This document shows positions 45,729-54,533 of a DNA stretch of 64,000 nt, piece after piece. Position 1 is the stretch's first letter, and every line of letters starts with the position of its first letter. Where the stretch lies: contig NZ_CP042431.1 of NCBI RefSeq assembly GCF_007970185.1, positions 5,456,001 through 5,520,000 on the forward strand, written 5' to 3'. Below the pieces are notes generated by a model. That model did no database searches, was not told the DNA's origin, and worked only from the letters and a program-made list of their open reading frames with translations. The DNA comes from Pseudobacter ginsenosidimutans (lineage in GTDB: Bacteria > Bacteroidota > Bacteroidia > Chitinophagales > Chitinophagaceae). Both the position numbers and the translations under genes were made by a program.

Positions 45729-46451
45729 ATGAAGCATGAGACAAAATCAATGTCTGCCAACTGGCATGAATCAGAAGAGTCCCATGATTACGACAGAAAG
45801 GAACACGTGATCAATGTTGGTGACACAGAAAGGGTAATATCCGGCATTGCAGGTGGTTACCTGCTTTACAGCGGACTTTCAGGCGTGGGAAGGAACCCCG
45901 TGGGTGGATTGCTCAAAACCCTGATCGGTGGATTCCTGCTGTACAGGGGTGCATCCGGTACTTGTCCGGTATATACAGCATTGGGCAAAACGGAAAATGT
46001 TCACAGGACGAAAGCGATGACCGTACGCAGCTCCATTGTTGTTGAAAAACCGCGTGAAGAAGTGTATGCTTTCTGGCGCAAACTTGAAAATCTTCCACTG
46101 TTCATGAAGCACCTGATCCGGGTGCAGGAACACGATGAGATCAATTCCACCTGGAGTGCAGACCTGCCGGGATTTGGCCGATTGATCTGGGATGCCGAGA
46201 TCGTAAAAGATGTTCCGGGTTTCCTGATCGGGTGGGTTTCCACCGAAGGCGCTCCCATGGAAAATGCAGGAAAAGTGGAATTCATGGATGCAGGTCCGGG
46301 CCGCACACAGGTAAAGGTGATCATCACTTACAGACCGCCGGCAGGCGATATCGGTGTAGTGATTGCCAGTGCGCTCAATCCTTCTTTCAAAAAAGTGGTG
46401 CAGGATGAAATTGCAGGTTTCAAGGAAAGGATCGAAAAAGTGGTATGGTAA
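45729..46451 (+). CDS. DUF2892-type membrane domain fused to an SRPBCC domain
   Basis: 240 residues. After a polar N-terminus there is a two-helix DUF2892 (YgaP-like) domain (about 34-85: RVISGIAGGYLLYSGL, LIGGFLLYRGASGTCP). Residues about 97-240 form an SRPBCC/polyketide-cyclase fold (VRSSIVVEKPREEVYAFWRKLENLP). This fusion is common in Bacteroidota and Proteobacteria; the SRPBCC cup binds small hydrophobic ligands, but no ligand is known here. It sits among stress-type small genes and is convergent with the S41 peptidase. Confidence 0.85.
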   Translation: MKHETKSMSANWHESEESHDYDRKEHVINVGDTERVISGIAGGYLLYSGLSGVGRNPVGGLLKTLIGGFLLYRGASGTCPVYTALGKTENVHRTKAMTVRSSIVVEKPREEVYAFWRKLENLPLFMKHLIRVQEHDEINSTWSADLPGFGRLIWDAEIVKDVPGFLIGWVSTEGAPMENAGKVEFMDAGPGRTQVKVIITYRPPAGDIGVVIASALNPSFKKVVQDEIAGFKERIEKVVW

Positions 46452-46470
46452 AAAATATAATGGTTAATGA

Positions 46471-47502
46471 TTACAAACTCTGCAGCCACATCACAGCTGC
46501 GATCCTCGCCGCATCTTCGGAAGTGGAAGGCGCAATCCTGTCGTCCGGCTGCAGCTTTCCTTCCACTATCACTCCCTTCCTGTCAGCTTCCCTGCAAACA
46601 GATAAGATCAGCAGGGAGCCATCCAGCATTGTATAGGGAGCATTGCCGGTGGTGAGGCCAGCTGTTGGTTCTCCCATAGTACGCACATTGGGCATGCCGC
46701 GGAATGCCAGCGCCAATATCTCTCCGGCGCTGCTGGTTTTTGGTCCTGTAAGTATTACAATATTCTTCTTTTCCATTTCCGATAAAGTAAGAGGCGATGA
46801 CACAGTGCACATGGCAGTTTTGCCATGCCAGGCTGTTCCATTATTGTAACTGATGGTGGTGCTGCGATCCGGTTTTACAAAATAGCCGCATACGCCTTCG
46901 CCGATCAATGGCCCCATGCCGGCAAGCATGGGCCAGCAATTGCCGCCGGTATTGCTGCGGAGATCGATGATCCAGTTCACAGCTCCCTGTTGGGCCAGTT
47001 TCCTTATTTGTTTTTGAAGACTGTCCGCCAGCAGGCGGCAACTGGCCTCGTCTGTAGTGCTGATATAGGGAACGCTGATATAACCAACGCCATCCGCAGT
47101 AAGCTCTGCCTGTATCTTACCCACCAGCTCACGTAATGCAGGTGTTCTTTTGAGTGTGACTGTATCGTTTGAATAAACAGATACTTTGGCCTTCGGCATG
47201 AGGAAACTGTGATTGAGGTTAGCCTGTGCAGCGCACCAGTTGATCACGGCATGCGCATCCTTACTGCAACTGGCAGTGATGAGTTGGTTGCGGGCAGCAG
47301 ATTTCAGTGAATCCCAACCGATGGCCGGTTTGCTGAACGGGCTCCTCTGCATCAGCTCCAGCGCATCTTCCAGTAATGCATAAGCGCTATCCTGTCCCCT
47401 CATACTGGTATTGGCAGCAAAGGAGCTGCCGGTGGATGATTGTGCGTTTACACAGCAAATAGAAAACAGTAAAACTGAAATGAGGGAAACAGCTCTGATC
47501 AT
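46471..47502 (-). CDS. Secreted S41-family peptidase
   Basis: 343 residues with a signal peptide (cut about residue 21, VNAQ). The tail-specific protease core is clear: GYISVPYI, VNWIIDLRSNTGGNCWP and the nucleophile region TGPKTSSAGEILALAF (Ser-Ala-Gly-Glu), followed by TMGEPTAGLTTG. No PDZ domain is visible, as in the nisin-resistance-type/interphotoreceptor branch of S41. It acts in the periplasm or at the surface on C-terminal ends of proteins or peptides. Confidence 0.9.
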   Translation of the reverse strand: MIRAVSLISVLLFSICCVNAQSSTGSSFAANTSMRGQDSAYALLEDALELMQRSPFSKPAIGWDSLKSAARNQLITASCSKDAHAVINWCAAQANLNHSFLMPKAKVSVYSNDTVTLKRTPALRELVGKIQAELTADGVGYISVPYISTTDEASCRLLADSLQKQIRKLAQQGAVNWIIDLRSNTGGNCWPMLAGMGPLIGEGVCGYFVKPDRSTTISYNNGTAWHGKTAMCTVSSPLTLSEMEKKNIVILTGPKTSSAGEILALAFRGMPNVRTMGEPTAGLTTGNAPYTMLDGSLLILSVCREADRKGVIVEGKLQPDDRIAPSTSEDAARIAAVMWLQSL

Positions 47503-47571
47503 ACGGGTGTTTTCAGTGATGGATGTTGGAAGATGGGATGCAACTATTCTTAAATTCCATACTGACTTGCA

Positions 47572-48483
47572 TTATCGTATCAGTTCCAGCTGAACATTCC
47601 GTTGAATGGTGAATGGGAAAGTATTTTGACAATCAGAATAATCTGTATTACAATTCAGTTTCAGATTAAGGCGGAGCGTATTGTTCATGGCGGCTGTGTG
47701 CAGTTTCCCATCTTTCAGATCCACTGTGCTGGCGATGGTGAATACTTCTTTACCATAGAAGAGGTTTACCTTGCTGGGGCCTGCAAAGCGTACCATCTGG
47801 AAATTATTGATGGTGTCTCCGGCTACCGGTTGCCTCATATCAGGTGAATAGTAGTTGAGGCAGGTGTCGGCAGGCGCCTTGAATTCAGTTTTGATCCATG
47901 CCTGCGCGAAATCTGTTTTGAGCAAGGTGCTGGTGACAGCAAGGCAATCTTCTCCTTTGAGGATGTCTTTGCCATTGGAGAAATTACCTTTTACTGGTTC
48001 TGGTTTGAAGAAAGTATCCTTCGCTTTGTGCAGATCATTGATGCCGAGTTTTGGACTGATGGCCACGAAGAAAGTATTGAAGTCTGTGATCTCACCGGTC
48101 ATGCCGGCATCCTGTATAACAGGTAAGTCCAGTTTCCCATTTTTATGTAATGAAATACGATAAGGGGATGTGTTCCGGATCTCATCGTCATGATCAGTGG
48201 TATCCCTTGTGGTGTACACTTTTTTCGAAATCCATTTTATTTCGTCATAGGGAATTTGGGCGCTATCTGTTACAACCGTGAGTTCACAAACGGCAATGAT
48301 TGAGCTTTGCCATTTACCGTTATGCATAACATCGGTGGTCATGCGATATCGATAGGTTTCTCCGGATTTGTATCGCCGGGCAAGTGATAATTGTTGAGAC
48401 AGGGAACAGAGTGGAATGATGATTGAAAGTAAAGGCAGGAGCAGCACTATAGCAGAACGTAACATCGGTAAGGTTTTAAACAA
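47572..48483 (-). CDS. Exported protein of unknown function
   Basis: 303 residues. Signal peptide about 1-30 (an ATG at codon 7 would shorten it). The mature part is mainly beta strands: SGETYRYRMTTDVMHNGKW, KNGKLDLPVIQDAG and VDLKDGKLHTAAMN. The pattern resembles the DUF6263-like secreted proteins of Bacteroidota, but I am not sure. It is 69 bases upstream of the S41 gene on the same strand and may be co-transcribed. Confidence 0.6.
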   Translation of the reverse strand: MFKTLPMLRSAIVLLLPLLSIIIPLCSLSQQLSLARRYKSGETYRYRMTTDVMHNGKWQSSIIAVCELTVVTDSAQIPYDEIKWISKKVYTTRDTTDHDDEIRNTSPYRISLHKNGKLDLPVIQDAGMTGEITDFNTFFVAISPKLGINDLHKAKDTFFKPEPVKGNFSNGKDILKGEDCLAVTSTLLKTDFAQAWIKTEFKAPADTCLNYYSPDMRQPVAGDTINNFQMVRFAGPSKVNLFYGKEVFTIASTVDLKDGKLHTAAMNNTLRLNLKLNCNTDYSDCQNTFPFTIQRNVQLELIR

Positions 48484-48626
48484 ATCTACCTAAAGAATCG
48501 ATACATTGCAGGTAAATCCGGACACGCGCAGGTATTGCCGCGATCGCCATCCAACGGCATAATCCGGAAATGTTCCCATCGTAAAGCTGAATACTCATTC
48601 CTGCATGGCAGGCAATAAACAATAAT

Positions 48627-49139
48627 ATGAAACCTGTTATCCCGTCCAATCTTACCATCCGCCATGATCTTCGTCCGGGTGATCTGGGATCTGTGATCCA
48701 TCTTCATGGCGTGCTGTATGCTGAAGAATACAATTTTGGAATTGCTTTTGAATCCTATGTTGCAGCAGGGCTTGCGGAATTCTACCAGCAATATGATCCG
48801 CTTCGCGATAGAGTATGGATTGTTGAAGACGAAGGAAAGATGGTGGGCTTCATGCTGCTGATGCATCGCGGTGGAAAATCATCACAGCTTCGATACTATT
48901 TGCTCCTGGCTCCGTACCGTGGCATTGGCCTCGGCAAGAAACTGATGGAAGATTATATGCAATGGCTGGAAGAGAAGGGATATGATCATTCTTATCTCTG
49001 GACCACCAATGAACTCCCGGCAGCAGCTTCTCTCTATACCCGCTATGGTTTTACACTTACAGAAGAAAAACCTTCTGATACTTTTGGAAAGCCAGTGACT
49101 GAGCAGCGCTACGATTGGTATTTGAGCCCCGGATATTAA
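48627..49139 (+). CDS. GNAT-family N-acetyltransferase
   Basis: 170 residues. Acetyl-CoA site LLAPYRGIGLGKKLMEDYM (motif A, R/Q-x-x-G-x-G/A) and the C-terminal LYTRYGFTLTEEKP. The tail resembles the acetyltransferase part of MarR-GNAT fusions, without the MarR domain. It transfers an acetyl group to an amine; the substrate is unknown. It ends 5 bases before a palindrome that belongs to the thiolase promoter region. Confidence 0.9.
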   Translation: MKPVIPSNLTIRHDLRPGDLGSVIHLHGVLYAEEYNFGIAFESYVAAGLAEFYQQYDPLRDRVWIVEDEGKMVGFMLLMHRGGKSSQLRYYLLLAPYRGIGLGKKLMEDYMQWLEEKGYDHSYLWTTNELPAAASLYTRYGFTLTEEKPSDTFGKPVTEQRYDWYLSPGY

Positions 49140-49144
49140 CTAAA

Positions 49145-49168
49145 TTTCACTAACAACTGTTAGTGAAA
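49145..49168. promoter_or_regulatory. Palindromic operator upstream of the thiolase gene
   Basis: TTTCACTAACA / TGTTAGTGAAA, two perfect 11-base arms around 2 bases. It lies 6 bases upstream of a -7 box, so it covers the -33 region. The CTAAC/GTTAG half-sites and size fit a TetR-type repressor site. A loop of 2 bases is too small for an efficient terminator. Confidence 0.6.
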
Positions 49169-49173
49169 ATAAT

Positions 49174-49181
49174 TATCTTTG
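49174..49181 (+). promoter_or_regulatory. -7 box (TATCTTTG) of the thiolase gene
   Basis: Exact TAnnTTTG match, 52 bases before the ATG and just after the palindrome. Confidence 0.5.
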
Positions 49182-49233
49182 GTCTTTGCCAACTTAATCG
49201 TAAACCTTCAAAAGCATTTATAAAGCTCTGTAT

Positions 49234-50418
49234 ATGAATAAACGCGAAGTGTATATTATTGCGGCTGTACGTACTCCGATAGGTAGTTTCGGCGGAAAGC
49301 TCAAGGATTTTACTGCAACCCAGCTGGGTGCATTTGCCATCAAAGGCGCGCTGGAGAAAGCGGGTGTAAAACCCGAACAGGTGCAGGATGTACTGATGGG
49401 CTCTGTGATCCAGGCCAATCTCGGACAGGCGCCTGCCCGCCAGGCAGCGAAGTTTGCCGGTCTTCCCAACGAAGTGAATTGCACAACAGTGAACAAAGTT
49501 TGCGCAAGTGGTATGAAAGCCATTTCACAGGCAGCACAGAGCATTGCCCTCGGCGATGCGGACATTGTTGTTGCCGGTGGTATGGAGAGCATGAGCAATG
49601 TTCCCTTCTATGTAGAGAACCTGCGCTGGGGCAACAAATATGGAAATACGAATCTGATCGACGGTCTTGCGAAAGACGGTCTTACTGATGTATACGATGG
49701 TAAGGCAATGGGTAATGCTGCTGAGCTCTGCGCGCGTGAATGTGGTATCAGTCGTGAGGACCAGGATACATTTGCCATCGAAAGCTACAAGCGTTCACAG
49801 GCGGCCTGGAATGAAGGTAAATTCACAGAAGAAGTGATCCCTGTTTCCATTCCTTCCCGCAAAGGCGATCCGGAGATCTTTTCAAAAGATGAAGAGCCTT
49901 TCAATGTGAAATTCGATAAGATCCCTGAGCTGAAACCTGCATTCCAGAAAGACGGTACCGTTACTGCCGCCAATGCCTCCACGATGAATGATGGCGCGGC
50001 TGCACTGGTGCTGATGAGCAAGGAAAAAGCAGATGAGCTGGGATTGAAACCAATTGCTAAAGTAGTATCTTATGCAGATGCAGAGCAGGCGCCCGAGTGG
50101 TTCACAACCACGCCTGCAATTGCTGTTCCGAAAGCAGTGGCCAAAGCAGGACTGAAGATGGAAGATATCAGTTATTTCGAGCTCAACGAAGCATTTGCAG
50201 TGGTTGGGATCGAGAATACAAAACGCATGAAACTGGATCCTTCCAAAGTGAACGTGAATGGTGGTGCAGTAAGTGTGGGTCATCCTTTGGGAGCCAGCGG
50301 CGCCAGGATCATCGTTACACTGATCAATGTTCTGAAGCAGAACAAAGCGAAGTACGGCGCTGCAGGGATCTGCAACGGCGGCGGCGGCGCAAGCGCGATG
50401 GTGATCGAGAATGTGTAA
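49234..50418 (+). CDS. Acetyl-CoA C-acetyltransferase (thiolase)
   Basis: 394 residues, normal length. Nucleophile Cys90 in [14 protein letters not shown], His350 in [16 protein letters not shown] and the second cysteine Cys380 in [11 protein letters not shown] complete the thiolase active site. It joins two acetyl-CoA or cleaves acetoacetyl-CoA, in fatty-acid or branched-chain amino-acid breakdown. Length and the NGGGGAS ending favour the acetoacetyl-CoA type over the trifunctional FadA type. Monocistronic, apparently controlled by the upstream palindrome, with its own terminator. Confidence 0.94.
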   Translation: MNKREVYIIAAVRTPIGSFGGKLKDFTATQLGAFAIKGALEKAGVKPEQVQDVLMGSVIQANLGQAPARQAAKFAGLPNEVNCTTVNKVCASGMKAISQAAQSIALGDADIVVAGGMESMSNVPFYVENLRWGNKYGNTNLIDGLAKDGLTDVYDGKAMGNAAELCARECGISREDQDTFAIESYKRSQAAWNEGKFTEEVIPVSIPSRKGDPEIFSKDEEPFNVKFDKIPELKPAFQKDGTVTAANASTMNDGAAALVLMSKEKADELGLKPIAKVVSYADAEQAPEWFTTTPAIAVPKAVAKAGLKMEDISYFELNEAFAVVGIENTKRMKLDPSKVNVNGGAVSVGHPLGASGARIIVTLINVLKQNKAKYGAAGICNGGGGASAMVIENV

Positions 50419-50446
50419 ATAGAGAAATGGAATTAGAGAAAGATAG

Positions 50447-50468
50447 AAAGGGCCTTCGGGCCCTTTTG
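50447..50468 (+). terminator. Terminator after the thiolase gene
   Basis: AAAGGGCC-TTCG-GGCCCTTT with a stable UUCG tetraloop, followed by TTTGTTATTTT, 28 bases past the stop. Confidence 0.88.
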
Positions 50469-50780
50469 TTATTTTGCGAAAAGAGCAGAGAATTCCTGTT
50501 TTCGAAATTTCTACTTTTCTGAATATTTTACTGTGTATGTCTGGCCGGCAAATATTGGAATGCTGGCAATCTTTCGCGTTTCGGCAGCTCACAATATTCC
50601 GGAAAGCGGAGTTGATGAGGATGCTTTTTGTTGAAGCCCGCATAAAAATGATTGTCCTGATCCTACCACTGAATCCGTGTTTTGACAAATTCATACCTCG
50701 GGTCTTATGAGTAATTGGCTTTAAAAGCCTGTTGAGGGCTGCATTTGCTCAAACTTCTCCGGTTTATTTAAGAGGTGAAT

Positions 50781-50800
50781 CAACGCAAACAATTGCGTTG
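50781..50800. promoter_or_regulatory. Inverted repeat at the GlxA-type regulator promoter
   Basis: CAACGCAA-ACAA-TTGCGTTG, perfect 8-base arms, directly before a -7-like box TAATTTTA (50801-50808) and 24 bases before the ATG. A candidate self-regulation site. Confidence 0.5.
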
Positions 50801-50823
50801 TAATTTTATTCAAAATTCCTCTC

Positions 50824-51822
50824 ATGAAAAAGCTCATCATTGTTGTGCCGGCAGGACAGAACAATCTCAGCAGTGTGGTTGGTCCTTATAAATTCTTCGT
50901 GAAGGCCAACGAGTATTTTAAAACGAGAGGATTGCCGCGGGTATTTGATGTGCAACTAGCTGGAATAAATGAAAAAGAAGAATTGTACGATGGCTTGTTT
51001 TCGATAAAACCGCATACATATATCCGTTTGATTGACAAGGCAGATTTTGTGATCATTCCTGCGCTGGCCCATCATAATCTTTTGGAAGTAGTGAGTATGA
51101 ACCAGGAACTTATTGCCTGGTTGAAGCAACAATACAATCTGGGCGCTGAACTGGCCAGTATCTGTACCGGAGCTTTTATTCTTGCATCAACCGGGCTGCT
51201 GGATGGGAAAAGCTGCTCTACTCACTGGAACGCAGCAGCGCTTTTCAGACAAGCTTTTCCGGAAGTACAACTTCAGACTGATAAGATCCTCACGGATGAA
51301 CAGGGTATTTACACTAACGGTGGCGCTTACTCTTTTCTCAATCTCATGCTCTACCTGGTAGAAAAATATTACGACAGGGAAACAGCCTTGTTCTGCGCCA
51401 AAGTCTTCCAGGTTGATATCGAAAGGAACAGCCAGTCGGTCTTCATCATGTTCAACGGGCAAAAAGACCATATGGATGATGTGATCCGCGATGCGCAACA
51501 TTATATCGAACAAAACTTCCAGGAGAAATTCTCCATGGAGGAACTGGCCGGCAGGTTTGCATTGAGCCGTCGGAATTTCGACAGGCGGTTCTTGCATGCA
51601 ACCGGCAATACGCCGGGGGAATACCAGCAAAGGGTAAGAGTAGAGCAGGCGAAGAAGATGCTGGAATCGGGTCGTAGCAATGTTTCTGAGGTAATGTATG
51701 AAGTGGGGTATACCGATCTGAAGGCTTTTCGCGGCACATTCAAGAAAGTTACCGGTCTTACTCCACTGGATTACCGGAACAAATTCAGCAGGCGATCCAT
51801 TGCTGTGGTGAAATCAGATTAG
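50824..51822 (+). CDS. GlxA-type AraC-family regulator (DJ-1/PfpI domain plus HTH)
   Basis: 332 residues. N-terminal DJ-1/PfpI (GATase1-like) domain about 1-190 with the cysteine loop LASICTGAFILASTGLLDG; C-terminal AraC DNA-binding domain about 220-320 (MEELAGRFALSRRNFDRRFL, YEVGYTDLKAFRGTFKKVTG). The first domain senses a small molecule by an unknown mechanism. The gene is followed 46 bases later by a DoxX gene and a GNAT gene, which may be co-transcribed. Confidence 0.92.
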   Translation: MKKLIIVVPAGQNNLSSVVGPYKFFVKANEYFKTRGLPRVFDVQLAGINEKEELYDGLFSIKPHTYIRLIDKADFVIIPALAHHNLLEVVSMNQELIAWLKQQYNLGAELASICTGAFILASTGLLDGKSCSTHWNAAALFRQAFPEVQLQTDKILTDEQGIYTNGGAYSFLNLMLYLVEKYYDRETALFCAKVFQVDIERNSQSVFIMFNGQKDHMDDVIRDAQHYIEQNFQEKFSMEELAGRFALSRRNFDRRFLHATGNTPGEYQQRVRVEQAKKMLESGRSNVSEVMYEVGYTDLKAFRGTFKKVTGLTPLDYRNKFSRRSIAVVKSD

Positions 51823-51868
51823 GGTTTCCCGGGGTAATTGTGTAGTTTATAGGTCTAAACCTTTACTT

Positions 51869-52285
51869 ATGCCACGCTTCTTTCAATGGCTGGATCGCAA
51901 CAGCGATACCGGGATTTTCCTGCTGCGGCTTTTTGTTGGCTTCAGGTTACTGGAGGGAGTTTTTGATAATATTCTCAGCTGGCAGCGAATGCAGGAGTTC
52001 AGTGATTTCCTGGATAAATTCAGCTTCCCTTTTCCACTTTTTTGTGCTGTGTTGTCTGTATACGCCCAGGCAGTTGCCGGGCTGATGATCATTCTCGGAT
52101 GGCAGATACGGTATGCAGCAATGCTGATGATCATTAACTTTGCGGTGGCATTGATAATGGTACACTGGGGACAGAGCCTGGAAGAAATGACCGTTCCATT
52201 ATTACTGTTATTTGTTTTTGTGCTTTTTCTGTTCCAGGGCGCGGGGAGTATTACGGTTTCCTCGCTGTCAGGGAAGAAACGTTAA
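51869..52285 (+). CDS. DoxX-family membrane protein
   Basis: 138 residues, four membrane helices (about 15-33, 55-75, 80-98, 108-128). Arg20-Leu-Phe-Val-Gly in the first helix and the overall size fit the DoxX/TQO-small-subunit family, often linked to redox or sulfur stress. Between a GlxA-type regulator and a GNAT gene on the same strand; its stop overlaps the next start by one base (TAATG). Confidence 0.85.
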   Translation: MPRFFQWLDRNSDTGIFLLRLFVGFRLLEGVFDNILSWQRMQEFSDFLDKFSFPFPLFCAVLSVYAQAVAGLMIILGWQIRYAAMLMIINFAVALIMVHWGQSLEEMTVPLLLLFVFVLFLFQGAGSITVSSLSGKKR

Positions 52286-52821
52286 TGTATAACCGGATTT
52301 GTATGTCAGATGTTTTGATCAGGTATGGTACCCGCGAGGATGCCATGGAAATTGCGGCCCTCAGCAGGGAGACATTTTACAGCGCGTTTGCAAAGGATAA
52401 CAGTGTAGAAGACATGGAGAAATTCATGACGGAGCAGTTTAGCACGGCACGACTGATGGCGCAGGTAGGTGCGCCGGGGAATATCTTTTTGCTGGCTTAT
52501 GTGGGCGAGCAGCTGGCGGGATATGTACGATTGCTGGATGGATTTCCGCCGTCGGAATTGAAGGATTTTCCTACGATCGAGATAGCCAGGATCTATGCCA
52601 GGCAGGATGCAATAGGCAAAGGAGTGGGGAGAGCGCTGATGCAGAGATCCATAGAAATTGCAACCAGTATGAATAAGCGCAGTATCTGGCTGGGCGTTTG
52701 GGAAAAGAATGACCGGGCTATTGCGTTTTATACAAAATGGGGATTTGAGAAATTTGGGGAGCATGATTTTTTACTGGGTAATGATGTGCAAAGGGATTGG
52801 ATGATGCGAAAGTTGTTATGA
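52285..52821 (+). CDS. GNAT-family N-acetyltransferase
   Basis: 178 residues. Acetyl-CoA motif IYARQDAIGKGVGRALMQRS and the downstream LGVWEKNDRAIAFYTKWGF are clear. It belongs to the RimI-like group of acetyltransferases, often acting on small amines or peptides. The start at 52285 overlaps the doxX stop; an ATG six codons later (MSDVLIRYG) starts closer to the conserved fold and is an alternative. Confidence 0.9.
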   Translation: MYNRICMSDVLIRYGTREDAMEIAALSRETFYSAFAKDNSVEDMEKFMTEQFSTARLMAQVGAPGNIFLLAYVGEQLAGYVRLLDGFPPSELKDFPTIEIARIYARQDAIGKGVGRALMQRSIEIATSMNKRSIWLGVWEKNDRAIAFYTKWGFEKFGEHDFLLGNDVQRDWMMRKLL

Positions 52822-52882
52822 AGGCTTTGACCTGGAATTAATAAAGTCCGCATCCGGCTCCGGTTGATGCCTGATAAAACAA

Positions 52883-52907
52883 AAGGCCGCTCCATCGGAA
52901 CAGCCTT
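52883..52907 (-). terminator. Terminator after the lipocalin-like gene
   Basis: An 11-bp stem with G-U pairs (AAGGCCGCTCC/GGAACAGCCTT) and a 3-base loop; in minus sense it is followed by TTGTTTTAT. It lies 25 bases past the stop at 52932. Confidence 0.7.
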
Positions 52908-52931
52908 CTGTTTTTCGCATAACGAAGCGGT

Positions 52932-53420
52932 TTACCTCGTAAACGTATAATTGATATATACGGTCTTTCCTTCAAAGTTCACGGCGCTTTGCAGCAGCAT
53001 GCTGTTAGCGGTGAGTGATTTCAGTTCGAGGCGGTAACCTTCAGATACCCTATTGGGTTTTACACCTGTGCCCAGGTTCTTGAACTGGAAGTATTTCACA
53101 CCACCGATGGTTTGAACACTCCAGTAGATATTACGCTGACCACCGGTGCAATCGCCGGAAGCGGGAACGGTGTAGGAGCCGTTGCCATTGGGGACCAGGC
53201 TCCACTGGCTACCTATGTAGCAGGTATACAGAGCATCATCAAACACAGTTACTTTAAATCCGTTCTTGGAAACGCCGTCCAGGTCTACATTGCTCACCGT
53301 CCAGGTACCTTTCAGGTTTACCTTGTCTCCCTCAGGGCTGGCTACTTTGCTGGGTGAACAGGCTGTGAAGAACAGGACCAGGCTCAGGGATGCTGCGGCT
53401 AACAACTTAATTCTTTTCAT
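52932..53420 (-). CDS. Lipocalin-like lipoprotein
   Basis: 162 residues. Lipobox FFTAC near residue 21. The mature part begins with KVNLKGTWTVSNVDLDG, a lipocalin-type G-x-W opening, and continues as beta strands (YTCYIGSQWSLVPNGNGSYT, NIYWSVQTIGGVKYFQFKNL). It should be a small beta-barrel in the periplasm or outer-membrane leaflet binding a hydrophobic ligand. Monocistronic. Confidence 0.8.
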   Translation of the reverse strand: MKRIKLLAAASLSLVLFFTACSPSKVASPEGDKVNLKGTWTVSNVDLDGVSKNGFKVTVFDDALYTCYIGSQWSLVPNGNGSYTVPASGDCTGGQRNIYWSVQTIGGVKYFQFKNLGTGVKPNRVSEGYRLELKSLTANSMLLQSAVNFEGKTVYINYTFTR

Positions 53421-53808
53421 AGTCGTCTTGTTTTTTGTGATTAATGCAGGTTAACGAATACAAATCTGATACCAGTATTACTGATAATACAAAGATATAA
53501 GATTTCCAATTCGTTAGGAATAATCCCCACAGGAATCGACCGCCCCATTCCCATAAATGAAGAGGCGGATATGGAAATATCCGCCTGGTAAAAAACTGAC
53601 TGTATTGTTAATTCGTGCTACCACGGAATTGTTCTTTTTTTAATATCAGAACAGTTTTCCTCATGCACTTACTTAAATGTAGGCTACTTGCTACAGTAAG
53701 GAAAACTTAATCAACCAGGCACGTGTATGCGTCAACAGACGACTGTCCTGTTTTATCATTTTCCTTTTGTGTACTTTCTTATGTGATTGGTAGGGAAGAA
53801 ACGGAAGT
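53421..53808. other. Intergenic region with an isolated hairpin
   Basis: 388 bases between two genes on the minus strand. The only clear structure is a hairpin at 53563-53586 (listed separately). The open frames here are short and carry no family signal. Confidence 0.6.
53563..53586. terminator. 10-bp hairpin downstream of the LytTR regulator gene
   Basis: AGGCGGATAT-GGAA-ATATCCGCCT, a perfect stem with a GNRA-type tetraloop. T-runs beside it are weak. It could end transcripts coming from the LytTR gene (stop at 53809), 220 bases away, or be a free element. Confidence 0.45.
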
Positions 53809-54519
53809 TCATTTTTTCAGCAGGCGGTTATTGATGATCTTTTCCATCACTGCTTCGCGCAGGTATTTCGATACCGGCACCTGGTACTCCCGTATATGCA
53901 GTACATTGCCTTCGATAGCGCGAATGGCATCAAGGTTGATAATATATGATTTGTGAGGTTGAATGAAATTGACAGCAGGCAAACTATCCAGCAAAGATCT
54001 CATTGTTGAGTGAATGATGAGTTTACGGCTTTCTGTATAAATGCGCACATAATTTTCCATCGCTTCAGCAAACAAAATCTCAGCAAAGAAAAGTTTCTCC
54101 AGCCGGTTATCGACTTTTACAAAAAGATAATCCTGTTTTCCTTCTGATTGCTGCAGGCGGAAATAATCGTAAGCCTTGTTGGCAGCTTTGAGGAAACGTT
54201 CAAACGCGATCGGTTTCCACAGGTAGTCCAGCACATCCAGCTCATAACCACTCAGCGCATACTGGTCATAGGCAGTGGTGAAGATCACGCGTGGCGGGTT
54301 TATGGCATTCTTCAGAAAATCGATACCTGATAAATAAGGCATTTCAATATCGAGGAACAACAGATCGGCGCTTTGTGTTTTGAGCAGCTGGTTCAATTGC
54401 AGGGCATCTTCACAAACGCCGGTGAGCGTGAGGAATCCTGTTTTTTCGATATAACCCTGCAGGCCCTTTCGGGCCATGGGTTCGTCGTCTGTAATGATGC
54501 ACCTGATTGGTGTTGTCAT
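53809..54519 (-). CDS. LytTR-family response regulator
   Basis: 236 residues. Receiver domain 1-118 with Asp11-Asp12 and phospho-acceptor Asp57 (LLFLDIEMPYLSG), and a LytTR DNA-binding domain about 135-232 (YLFVKVDNRLEKL, FIQPHKSYIINLDAI). It is the partner of the kinase encoded 14 bases upstream; together with the acyltransferase gene they form an operon, so it probably regulates cell-surface functions. Confidence 0.94.
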   Translation of the reverse strand: MTTPIRCIITDDEPMARKGLQGYIEKTGFLTLTGVCEDALQLNQLLKTQSADLLFLDIEMPYLSGIDFLKNAINPPRVIFTTAYDQYALSGYELDVLDYLWKPIAFERFLKAANKAYDYFRLQQSEGKQDYLFVKVDNRLEKLFFAEILFAEAMENYVRIYTESRKLIIHSTMRSLLDSLPAVNFIQPHKSYIINLDAIRAIEGNVLHIREYQVPVSKYLREAVMEKIINNRLLKK

Positions 54520-54533
54520 AGTCGATATATCGG

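Larger units (their letters stand above)
50419..50823. other. Intergenic region after the thiolase gene
   Basis: 405 bases. It contains the thiolase terminator at its left and an operator-like repeat at its right (listed separately). The 230 bases between them, including an open frame at 50474-50710, show no start context, codon bias or recognisable motif that would support a gene. Confidence 0.6.

Noticed and set aside
50474-50710. Open frame of 78 codons after thiolase
   Set aside because: No start context, no homology-like motif, and it follows a terminator without a promoter.
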